The notes beneath the pieces are model-generated. The model made no database searches. It saw only the letters and a list, made by a program, of their open reading frames with translations, and was not told where the DNA came from. From Ignavibacteriales bacterium UBA6490 (lineage in GTDB: Bacteria; Bacteroidota; Ignavibacteria; Ignavibacteriales; Ignavibacteriaceae): a DNA stretch of 15,793 bases. This document shows, one piece after another, positions 1 through 6,398 of the stretch. The stretch lies in the NCBI GenBank assembly GCA_002435365.1, contig DJMM01000065.1:1-15793 (forward strand), read 5' to 3'. The number at the start of each line of letters is the position of its first letter. Within the stretch, counting starts at the first letter, position 1. A program made the position numbers and the translations under genes.

Positions 1-2153
1 GGGTTGAAGGGATTGGGATAGTTTTGGGATAAAGAAAATACTGATGGAGTAATCTCTACTATAACCACATCAGAATATTTGTAGGTGCCATCAAAATCAA
101 CCTGCTTCAGCCTGTAGGAATATTTCCCGGTAGGAAGGTTTTTATCTGTATATGAATATAATTGTGGTTCGGTCGTTGTTCCTTTACCTTCCTTAAATCC
201 TATTATGACCCAGTCTAAGCCCTCCTTCTTTCTGTGTATTTCAAATCCATGATTGTTAATCTCATTGTTAGTAGTCCAATTTAGTGAGACAGTATTTATT
301 TCCACTTTAACTGTGAATATCTGCAGCTCAACAGGTAAATAACCACCATTTAAGGTTTTAAGAATAGTGCCATTTTCTCCAATTACATAAGCTTCATAAG
401 GATTTACAAAACTGACACCAAACAAGTCATAAGTAGTCCCACTCTGTTGAGCAATCCAATTTATGCCTCCGTTTGTCGTTCTAAGAATTGTCCCGTATTC
501 ACCGACAACTAATCCATTATTTTGATCATTAAAGGAAACCGCGTAAAGATAGCGGTTTGTTCCACTATTTTGATAGGACCAATTATCACCGCCATCGTTT
601 GTTCTTAATATATTTCCATTCTGACCCACTATCGTTCCTGTATATGTGTCTCTGAAGAATACTCCAATAAATGAGTTGATCGTACCTTTAGATTGATTTA
701 TCCAATTGATCCCTCCATTAGTGGTTCTGAGAATTGTTCCATTTCCGCCAACAATAGTCCCTGTATTTGCATCCGTAAAGTAAACTCCTCTGAAAAATTC
801 ATTTATCCCCCCTGCTTGTAACGACCAATTATTCCCTCCATCGGAAGTCCTGAGAATTGTACCACCCTCTCCCACGGCTGTGGCGTTGTATCTATCTGGA
901 AATGATATGGCATGCAGCCAATGATATGTTCCTGGATTTTGATTATTCCAGGTGGCACCTCCATCAGAAGTGCTAATAATAATACAGTTATAATTACTTC
1001 CCACAGCAATTCCATCTTGTCCGTTACAAAATGAAACCCCCAACAGATCAAAATCAATTCCACTATTCTGACTGATCCAATTTAGTCCGCCATCTACTGT
1101 CTTTAAAATATCCGCCGGCTGAAAAGGACGACCACCAACAACTATTCCTGTATCTATATCTATGAATGAAACACCTTGAAGTGTGCTTGTCGAACCTTTT
1201 AACAGATTATCCCAAACCGTTCCACCATCTGTCGTTTTTAATATTGTACCTCCTTGACCAATCACTATCGCTGAAATAGAGTCGGTAAATGTGACCCCAT
1301 AAAAACCACCAGAATGGCCACTAGATTGAATTGTCCAATTACTTCCTCCATCTGATGTTCGAAGAATAAACTGATTTAATCCCACAGCAATACCATTTAA
1401 TGAGTCAGCAAAATCAATTCCTTTTAATAATGCCCCATCACCTGAAAATTGATTTTCCCACGTAGTCCCGCAATCTGTTGTCCTGAGAATCTTATAATGA
1501 TAACCATACCAGTATATTGCCCCGGCTATATATCCCGTAGTTTCACTTATAAAGGAAATGCCTGAAAGTTCTAAGTCTGAACCGCTTATCTGGTTTGTCC
1601 ATGTGTTACCCCCATTAGTTGTCTTTAGTATTTTCCCGGATTCACCACATATTATTCCGGTATCTGCATTAACAAATATTACTTTTAGAAGATTAGAACT
1701 CGTTCCACTTCCCTGAGAAATCCAATGATTTCCCCCATCAGATGTGTGAAAAATTTTCCCGTTGTTACCGACGATTGTACCGTGGTCTGCATCTGAAAAA
1801 AAAACAGATCTAAGTGAAACAGTTGTTCCACTTGATTGAGGAATCCAGGTTTCACCACCATCTGAAGTTCTGAGAATTGTTCCGCTATTACCAACAACTG
1901 TCCCCGTATAACTGTCAATAAAGTGAACTCCAAAGAGGTGGTGAACAATTTCACTTGCTAGAATTATCCAGTTATATCCTCCATCCGTTGTTTTTATTAT
2001 TACCCCCGTATTACCAACCGCAAATCCATAATTCAAATCAACAAAAGAAATATCATTTAACGCATTCCCCTGAGGCAAAGGATTCTGCCAGAACCATTGT
2101 GAAAAAGTTGTTTGATGAATTATAAGTATAGCGGATATGATGATAGCTTTCAT
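1..2153 (-). CDS. Secreted Ycf48/BNR-like repeat protein with T9SS sorting signal (C-terminus beyond the left edge)
   Basis: Reading the minus strand from ATG at 2153 gives 717 uninterrupted codons to the window edge. Residues 1-19 form a short signal peptide (MKAIII... ending TTFSQ). Residues about 24-604 hold 14 repeats of about 41 residues with the pattern GVSF.D...G..VG..GTILRT.DGG..W, typical of Ycf48-like/photosystem II assembly factor-like propeller repeats. Next is a Bacteroidota-type linker beginning LPVEL, with W and NNHGFEI, of fibronectin-III character (about 605-700). The reading ends in SQNYPNPFN, the start of a T9SS type A sorting domain whose remaining roughly 70 residues lie outside the window. 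The protein is probably exported and surface-anchored or released; its ligand is unknown. It lies 40 nt downstream of the 2194-3723 gene on the same strand and is probably co-transcribed with it. GGGAAAAGA lies just before the start as a weak ribosome site. No enzyme active site is recognisable. Confidence 0.9.
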   Translation of the reverse strand, partial: MKAIIISAILIIHQTTFSQWFWQNPLPQGNALNDISFVDLNYGFAVGNTGVIIKTTDGGYNWIILASEIVHHLFGVHFIDSYTGTVVGNSGTILRTSDGGETWIPQSSGTTVSLRSVFFSDADHGTIVGNNGKIFHTSDGGNHWISQGSGTSSNLLKVIFVNADTGIICGESGKILKTTNGGNTWTNQISGSDLELSGISFISETTGYIAGAIYWYGYHYKILRTTDCGTTWENQFSGDGALLKGIDFADSLNGIAVGLNQFILRTSDGGSNWTIQSSGHSGGFYGVTFTDSISAIVIGQGGTILKTTDGGTVWDNLLKGSTSTLQGVSFIDIDTGIVVGGRPFQPADILKTVDGGLNWISQNSGIDFDLLGVSFCNGQDGIAVGSNYNCIIISTSDGGATWNNQNPGTYHWLHAISFPDRYNATAVGEGGTILRTSDGGNNWSLQAGGINEFFRGVYFTDANTGTIVGGNGTILRTTNGGINWINQSKGTINSFIGVFFRDTYTGTIVGQNGNILRTNDGGDNWSYQNSGTNRYLYAVSFNDQNNGLVVGEYGTILRTTNGGINWIAQQSGTTYDLFGVSFVNPYEAYVIGENGTILKTLNGGYLPVELQIFTVKVEINTVSLNWTTNNEINNHGFEIHRKKEGLDWVIIGFKEGKGTTTEPQLYSYTDKNLPTGKYSYRLKQVDFDGTYKYSDVVIVEITPSVFSLSQNYPNPFN
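342..2084 (-). repeat. 14 tandem protein-coding repeats of about 41 codons
   Basis: The DNA encodes 14 consecutive copies of a degenerate unit, each carrying a (T/S)(D/N)GG..W signature. In the plus-strand text this shows as recurring CCACC/CCTCC-ATC and AGAATTGT blocks about every 125 bp. Units 5 and 8 have insertions of a few residues between VG and the IL(K/R)T strand. The copies have diverged at DNA level, so this is an old duplication series selected as protein, not a fresh tandem array. Fourteen units would fit two seven-bladed propellers, which is an inference. Confidence 0.85.
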
Positions 2154-2193
2154 CTGTCTTTTCCCATTATTGTAAAGCACAAATAAAACTTAA

Positions 2194-3723
2194 TTATTTT
2201 AAAAGAAGCATCTTCTTTGTCTGAATAAAATCCCCAGCTTTTAAAGTATAAAAATATATCCCACTGGTTATCCCATCTGCATTAAATTCCACTTGATAAT
2301 TACCGGCTGGTTTTTCTTCGTTAACCAGTGTTTCTATCTCATTGCCTAAAACATCATATACTTTAATTTGAACTTGTGATGTTTGAGGAACTGAGTAATT
2401 AATTTTTGTATTTGGATTGAAAGGATTAGGATAGTTCTGGAGAAGATAAAAACCTGGAACATATGTTGTCTCCTCTGCATCGCTTATATCAAATTTGGCT
2501 TTTGATAAATATAATCTGTATTTATAATACCCTGGTGCTGTTCTGTCGTCATGGAATATAATGTAAGTATAACCATCCTTGTCTGCAGCTATTCCCCCCT
2601 CGAGTTGGGAATATTCACGATAAAGAGGATTTCCTACTCTAACCGGTACTGAAAATGTGTCGCTTTGAATAGTTTTTTTACTGAAATATACATCATATTG
2701 TAAACTAGATTGCAGAACTAATTCCGAGGTCCATGCTAAACCAAGCATACTGCTGTTTCCGCTTATATGAGAATTTCTAACAGGCCCATCTTCATCGTTG
2801 TTAATTTTTACTGCCTCTTTAAATGTACCTCCATTATCTAATGATTCCGTAAAGTAAATAGAGAATTTTCCATCCCTTTTATCTTTCCATTTTATACAAA
2901 GTCTGTCATTCCAGAAAAATATATCAGGATCACTCTGATAAGTTAATTCAGATACTGTAGTATCGATTTGTTTTGGTGAGGAAAATGTTAAACCTCCATC
3001 GGATGATTTTACGAAATATGTTTTATATATATAAACATGATCCGAATCTGGATCTACCCCACCGGAAAAAACAACAAAAACATTTCCTCCATCTGCAGTA
3101 ATACCATTAGGGTATGAGTCTAATAACAGTCCCGGGTGTGGTATTACCGATTTAATGGTATCATTAAGATTTCCATTTATGATTTTTGTGCAGGTTAATC
3201 TTCCCAAAGGCTCCCATAATATGTATATATTTCCAAGACTATCGGAATTAATACTATAGTTAGTGCTGGGACCTGGGTCACCAAGTAGTATTTTAGAGAA
3301 AGTCTTTCCACCGTCAGTTGATTTTCGAATATATATTCTAAGACTCCCCCCATAATAACTCCAATAATAATTTGTAAGCCATATATTACCTGATTTATCA
3401 AAATGTATTCTGGGGTAGTAAAGCGATACCTCGGTGAAAATTGCCGAACTGTCTACTACCTTTTTTATGAAACTCTCCCCATGGTCAGTAGACAATGCAA
3501 TATTCATAAACCACCAGTAATCAGTTTCATCTATCCATGTTACTCCGATAATTCCATCTTTACTGACATCTATTGAACCCTGCCTCTGTGAAACCAGATT
3601 TACTGCACTTGTATCAATTTTTTTTTCATTAGTAAAAGGCTGGGCAAAGGAGCATAATGGAAAAATTATTTCCAGGGAAATGAAGACAAAAACCTTAAAG
3701 GAGAATAATAGAGGCTTATACAT
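2194..3723 (-). CDS. Secreted Asp-box (BNR/sialidase-like) propeller protein with T9SS type A sorting domain
   Basis: The product has 509 residues. Residues 1-27 are a signal peptide (basic start, hydrophobic core, cleavage near CSFA/QPF). The body has Asp-box signatures S-x-D-x-G-x-(T/S)-F: STDHGESF near 78-85, STDGGKTF at 135-142, and further copies SSDGGLTF and SLDNGGTF, as in sialidase-type six-bladed propellers. The last 80 or so residues form a complete T9SS sorting domain. It starts with LLQNYPNPFNP, continues through the strands KVYDVLGNEI and the segment SGIYFYTLKAG, and ends in a basic KKMLLLK tail. I cannot see the full catalytic set of a sialidase (Arg triad, Tyr/Glu), so enzymatic activity should not be assumed; a binding or structural role is as likely. 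Transcription probably starts in 3724-3780 and continues into the next secreted gene. Confidence 0.88.
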   Translation of the reverse strand: MYKPLLFSFKVFVFISLEIIFPLCSFAQPFTNEKKIDTSAVNLVSQRQGSIDVSKDGIIGVTWIDETDYWWFMNIALSTDHGESFIKKVVDSSAIFTEVSLYYPRIHFDKSGNIWLTNYYWSYYGGSLRIYIRKSTDGGKTFSKILLGDPGPSTNYSINSDSLGNIYILWEPLGRLTCTKIINGNLNDTIKSVIPHPGLLLDSYPNGITADGGNVFVVFSGGVDPDSDHVYIYKTYFVKSSDGGLTFSSPKQIDTTVSELTYQSDPDIFFWNDRLCIKWKDKRDGKFSIYFTESLDNGGTFKEAVKINNDEDGPVRNSHISGNSSMLGLAWTSELVLQSSLQYDVYFSKKTIQSDTFSVPVRVGNPLYREYSQLEGGIAADKDGYTYIIFHDDRTAPGYYKYRLYLSKAKFDISDAEETTYVPGFYLLQNYPNPFNPNTKINYSVPQTSQVQIKVYDVLGNEIETLVNEEKPAGNYQVEFNADGITSGIYFYTLKAGDFIQTKKMLLLK

Positions 3724-3745
3724 AGAAACCCGTTTTTGTTCCCGT

Positions 3746-3780
3746 ATTAAAAACTATATATAATTATTTGTTTAATCAAA
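3746..3780 (-). promoter_or_regulatory. Candidate promoter for the two secreted-protein genes
   Basis: On the minus strand TTTG (3780-3777) is followed after about 18 nt by TATAGTTT (3758-3751). This resembles the Bacteroidota housekeeping pattern TTTG-N17-20-TAnnTTTG, although the -7 box is imperfect. The predicted start would leave a leader of about 20 nt before ATG at 3723. The match is by eye only. Confidence 0.3.
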
Positions 3781-3819
3781 TCTTATTTTAATGTTATCCT
3801 GGGAGAGAGGGTCAGTCAA

Positions 3820-3868
3820 TTGTCATTCAGTTGTCATACAATTGTCATTCGTTGTCATACATTGTAAT
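3820..3868. repeat. Five phased TTGTCAT direct repeats (10-11 bp period)
   Basis: TTGTCAT occurs at 3820-3826, 3831-3837, 3842-3848 and 3852-3858, with TTGTAAT at 3862-3868. Start-to-start spacings are 11, 11, 10 and 10 bp, close to one helical turn. A poor sixth copy (GGGTCAG) lies at 3809-3815. Read on the minus strand the unit is ATGACAA followed by TTGT, CTGA or CGA. The array sits about 40-90 bp upstream of the candidate promoter of the secreted-protein genes, so it could be a multi-site operator for a cooperative regulator. A simple slippage-derived minisatellite is the alternative. Confidence 0.6.
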
Positions 3869-3926
3869 TTGAAATTATTAAGAAGATTCTGCCAATCCTT
3901 AGAATCATAATTCAGACAAAAGCATT

Positions 3927-4229
3927 ATGGAAACAGAAAGCGGGTATATAAGGGATTTCCATTTCCATTTGAAGTGTTACAAAAATATGTTAAATAATAA
4001 TCCTGTAAATCCGTCAGCTGACGGATGGAAATCGTGGTTCGGACATTTGTTTTTTTTTATCAACGTCGAACTTCGATCCTTTAACCTTGAACCCGCTTGC
4101 TATTACATCAGCAGTTTGGAATTAGCTTGCCTTATATTCAAACATCCAATCAATCAATCACCCGATCATTTTTATTCACTGCTGTGTGTGAAAGGTGAAA
4201 ATTCTATTGACTTGATGCATAATGCGTGA
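3927..4229 (+). CDS. Doubtful 100-residue ORF, no recognisable family
   Basis: An ATG-initiated ORF of 100 codons in the otherwise gene-poor 3724-4264 interval. No Shine-Dalgarno-like sequence precedes the ATG. The translation has no motif, signal peptide or membrane segment I recognise, it is rich in His, Tyr, Phe and Cys, and it is crossed by an 18-bp DNA palindrome (4009-4026). Those traits suggest chance reading through non-coding DNA. I list it only because it fills the largest open stretch here; homologues in related genomes with synonymous-biased changes would be needed to accept it. Confidence 0.15.
   Translation: METESGYIRDFHFHLKCYKNMLNNNPVNPSADGWKSWFGHLFFFINVELRSFNLEPACYYISSLELACLIFKHPINQSPDHFYSLLCVKGENSIDLMHNA
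4009..4026. repeat. Perfect 18-bp palindrome ATCCGTCAGCTGACGGAT
   Basis: The segment is its own reverse complement over 18 bp with no loop and is GC-richer than its surroundings. The pairing does not extend beyond it. Candidates are a dyad operator, a dispersed short palindromic repeat of the genome, or the tip of a small mobile remnant. It lies about 240 bp upstream of the Nfu gene and about 285 bp upstream of the divergent secreted-protein gene, so it is not obviously a promoter element for either. Confidence 0.6.
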
Positions 4230-4230
4230 A

Positions 4231-4245
4231 AAGCTAATTTAGCTT
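4231..4245. promoter_or_regulatory. Small inverted repeat before the Nfu gene (AAGCTAA-T-TTAGCTT)
   Basis: Two perfect 7-bp arms flank a single central base, 19 nt upstream of the Nfu start codon and 9 nt upstream of its AGGAG ribosome site. At this position it would be in the leader or overlap the transcription start, so an operator for a dimeric regulator is possible. As RNA a one-base loop is not stable, so a hairpin role is less likely. Confidence 0.35.
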
Positions 4246-4264
4246 CTTAAAAACAGGAGTATTT

Positions 4265-4807
4265 ATGCTATTTGTGCAGGATGTGGATTTAACACCGAAT
4301 CCCCAGGCACTGAAGTTTATTTTGAATGAGCGGCTGCTTCAGTTTGAGTCGAGGCATTTCCCCGATAAAAATTCTGCACAGGACGATCCGCTGGCAAAAA
4401 GAATTTTTGAGATTGAAGGTGTGGTAACCGCATTTTATATGGACAGGTTTATCACTGTTGAGAAGGATAAAGATTCAGGATGGGGACCTATTCAGAAAAA
4501 GCTTGTAGGGATAATAAAGGAATTTGATAAAAGCCTTATACCGGAAGAAAAGGGTCTTGAAAATCTTGAAAAGCATACCAGCGAGCTGCTCAAACAGATA
4601 AACAGTGTAATCGATAGTAAAGTAAGACCCGCTCTCGCAAATGACGGTGGGGGACTACAGATTTTGGGTATTGAGGGTTTTACTGTAAATATAAGATACC
4701 AGGGCGCATGCGGAAGCTGTCCAAGTGCAATTCAGGGTACGCTAATGGCAATTGAAAATCTTCTGAGGAAAGATGTTCATCCTGCAATTGAGGTTGTTGC
4801 CGCATAA
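4265..4807 (+). CDS. nfu: Nfu-type iron-sulfur cluster scaffold/carrier protein
   Basis: The product has 180 residues and two domains. Residues about 5-90 match the Nfu N-terminal domain: TPNPQALKFIL near the start, then DPLAKRIFEIEGV and FITVEKD. Residues about 108-178 are the NifU-like C-terminal domain with the cluster-binding motif C149-G-S-C152-P inside the conserved GACGSCPSAIQGTL segment, preceded by RPALANDGGG. Proteins of this layout bind a [4Fe-4S] or [2Fe-2S] cluster between the CxxC cysteines of two subunits and hand it to apo-proteins in the cytoplasm. The start is supported by AGGAG at 4255-4259, 5 nt before the ATG. It stands alone: the next gene converges on it 20 nt downstream. 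No suf/isc genes are in the window, so a housekeeping carrier role is more likely than nitrogenase-specific function. Confidence 0.93.
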   Translation: MLFVQDVDLTPNPQALKFILNERLLQFESRHFPDKNSAQDDPLAKRIFEIEGVVTAFYMDRFITVEKDKDSGWGPIQKKLVGIIKEFDKSLIPEEKGLENLEKHTSELLKQINSVIDSKVRPALANDGGGLQILGIEGFTVNIRYQGACGSCPSAIQGTLMAIENLLRKDVHPAIEVVAA

Positions 4808-4827
4808 TTAAATTCCATTCGAACAGA

Positions 4828-5586
4828 CTAAAGAAGGGATTTCAGTTCTTCATCATTCAGACTGTAATTTTCTGCTTTGATCAGAAGCTGCGTGTAGCTG
4901 TGTTTGGGATTAAATAGAATTTCCGGGTTATCCCCGCTTTCTACTATTCCCCCATCCTTCATAACAATAATTTTATCTGCAAGGTTTTTCAGTATTCTTA
5001 TATTATGGGAAATGCACATGATAGTAAGGTCGAACTGTTTTTTTACTTCAGTAAGCAGACTTATCAGGTTAACCTGTGACTCAACATCCTGTGCTGCAAA
5101 CGGTTCGTCCAGAATCAACAACTTTGGTTTAACCGCAAGCAGTCTTGCTAAAGCAGCTCTCTGCTGCTCCCCGCCGCTAAGCTGATAACCCCTGTTGTTC
5201 CAGAGCTTCGGACTTAATTTAATCATATCAAGTAATTTTTCCGTTTCACTTTCCGGATTTGGTTCACCGGTTAAAGCGGCAGCTTCTTTTATTACATCAA
5301 AAATTTTTCTAAAGGGATTCAGAATATCTCCGGTATTCTGAAAAAGCATTTGCACCGGGGGGATGTTATTCCTTTTAGCTGCATTAATGTTTACTGTTCC
5401 TGATGAGGGTGTAAGGTGTCCGGCAATAATTTTTGCAAGAGTGGTTTTTCCTGATCCCGATTCGCCGGAAATTCCGCAGATCGATTTGTCATTCACATTA
5501 AAGGAAATGTTTCTTAGAATATCTTTTGCTTCTCCCGGGGAGGGATAAACGGTATAACGGATATTTTCGACAGTAAGGATATTCAT
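4828..5586 (-). CDS. Peptide-type ABC importer ATPase (DppF/OppF-like)
   Basis: A 252-residue ATPase with the full ABC set: Walker A GESGSGKT (41-48), Q-loop Gln83, signature LSGGE (136-140), Walker B LLILDE with D160/E161, and switch His194 in CISHN. The C-terminus carries a short HSYTQLL segment like the oligopeptide-transporter C-terminal extension, but the protein is about 70 residues shorter than classic DppF. It would power uptake by the permeases encoded at 8041-10247. Its ATG overlaps the stop of the upstream ATPase gene (ATGA, 5583-5586), so the two are translationally coupled. It converges on the Nfu gene. Substrate (di/oligopeptide, nickel, or another solute) cannot be told from the ATPase. 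Confidence 0.92.
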   Translation of the reverse strand: MNILTVENIRYTVYPSPGEAKDILRNISFNVNDKSICGISGESGSGKTTLAKIIAGHLTPSSGTVNINAAKRNNIPPVQMLFQNTGDILNPFRKIFDVIKEAAALTGEPNPESETEKLLDMIKLSPKLWNNRGYQLSGGEQQRAALARLLAVKPKLLILDEPFAAQDVESQVNLISLLTEVKKQFDLTIMCISHNIRILKNLADKIIVMKDGGIVESGDNPEILFNPKHSYTQLLIKAENYSLNDEELKSLL

Positions 5587-6335
5587 ATGCTTTTGTATGC
5601 TTCGATGAAATTATTTAATTCTGCATTGCTGCCGGTTTCCGTAAAAAAGTCGCTGCGGCTGAAAAACCCGGTGAACGAATTTTTATTTATAAATCCCAGG
5701 TAGTTGCCTGTATTTTCAGCAAAGGAGATATCCTGTGTAATGATCAGTACTGCAGAATTGGATTCTGCGGCGTAACTCTTCAGTGCATTTGATATAAGAT
5801 TGGAAAGGGCATAATCTATTCCGGAATTTGGTTCATCCAGAAGAAGCAGAAGCGGTTTTGCAGATAATGCCAGCGCGATTGAAAAACGCTGTGCCATGCC
5901 CCCGCTTATTTCGTAGGGATACATTTTTCCGATTATATTCCCGGTAGGAAGCATAAGTGCCTTAAGCTGCCTAAACAGCATGTTTTGGTCAATACCGGGC
6001 AGGTCGAAATAATATTCAAGCTTCTTAAGCGGATTGAAAGAAGAAACGGAATCCTGGAAAACATATTTTACATATTTTTGGCGCAGACTTTCAAGGTAAT
6101 CATCGTTCATTGGAAGAATGTTTGTCCCCTTAAAGAAGACCTCTCCCGCCACATCGAATATATTTTTATTATGTAAGGAGGTTAATGATTTTAACAGTGT
6201 GGTTTTTCCGGAACCGTTTTTTCCGATCAGGCAGTAAATATTCCCTGGATGCAGTGTGAACGATATCTTTTCCAGGATCGTCCTTGAACTGTCCGCATCA
6301 AGCAGCGTTATTTCCCTGATATTTACATTAACCAT
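5583..6335 (-). CDS. Peptide-type ABC importer ATPase (DppD/OppD-like) with altered switch residue
   Basis: A 250-residue ATPase counted from ATG at 6335. A TTG nine codons earlier (6362) also opens the frame, but the extra residues lie before the first beta strand of the domain and have no better ribosome site. Motifs are Walker A GKNGSGKT (38-45), Q-loop Gln94, signature ISGGM (143-147), and Walker B LLLLLDE with D167/E168. Two family residues differ. The D-loop reads NSGID instead of the usual TSALD-like sequence. The switch His is replaced by Gln201 (ITQD, codon CAG). It should pair with the downstream ATPase, giving a heterodimer with one non-consensus site. It is the first gene of the minus-strand pair and is transcribed divergently from the binding-protein operon. 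Confidence 0.88.
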   Translation of the reverse strand: MVNVNIREITLLDADSSRTILEKISFTLHPGNIYCLIGKNGSGKTTLLKSLTSLHNKNIFDVAGEVFFKGTNILPMNDDYLESLRQKYVKYVFQDSVSSFNPLKKLEYYFDLPGIDQNMLFRQLKALMLPTGNIIGKMYPYEISGGMAQRFSIALALSAKPLLLLLDEPNSGIDYALSNLISNALKSYAAESNSAVLIITQDISFAENTGNYLGFINKNSFTGFFSRSDFFTETGSNAELNNFIEAYKSI

Positions 6336-6398
6336 AGATTTTATTTTACAATTGATCAACAAAATAATAAATTAACCTGAAAATTATAACCTTTTTTT
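6336..6398. promoter_or_regulatory. 63-bp divergent promoter region between the two halves of the importer locus
   Basis: Only 63 very A+T-rich bases separate the ATPase gene start (minus) from the lipoprotein start (plus), so both promoters must overlap here or lie in coding sequence. On the minus strand TATAAT (6388-6383) would give a leader of about 40 nt, but I see no clear -35 partner. On the plus strand the ATG is preceded by a T-run and no Shine-Dalgarno site. No GG-N10-GC sigma-54 motif is present. A shared regulatory region would keep the ATPases and permeases co-expressed. Confidence 0.5.

Noticed and set aside
803..1063. 86-residue ORF on the minus strand
   Set aside because: It lies out of frame inside the long Ycf48-like repeat gene, whose own frame is open from 2153 to the edge; recurring repeat DNA produces such shadows.
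1685..1954. 89-residue ORF on the minus strand
   Set aside because: Same reason: an alternative frame of the repeat-encoding DNA, with no independent ribosome site or family motif.
342..2084. CRISPR-like or non-coding tandem repeat array
   Set aside because: The spacing of about 125 bp, the divergence of copies and the uninterrupted reading frame show protein repeats, not a CRISPR array.
2194..3723. Annotation as a functional sialidase
   Set aside because: Asp-boxes are structural and shared by many propellers; I could not identify the Arg triad and the Tyr/Glu nucleophile pair.
4265..4807. Nitrogen-fixation NifU
   Set aside because: The N-terminal scaffold and central ferredoxin domains of true NifU are missing; the two-domain layout is that of Nfu carriers, and no nif genes are nearby.
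6336..6362. TTG at 6362 as the start of the first ATPase
   Set aside because: ATG at 6335 gives a product starting just before the first strand of the ABC domain; the nine extra residues have no conserved content and no better ribosome site.
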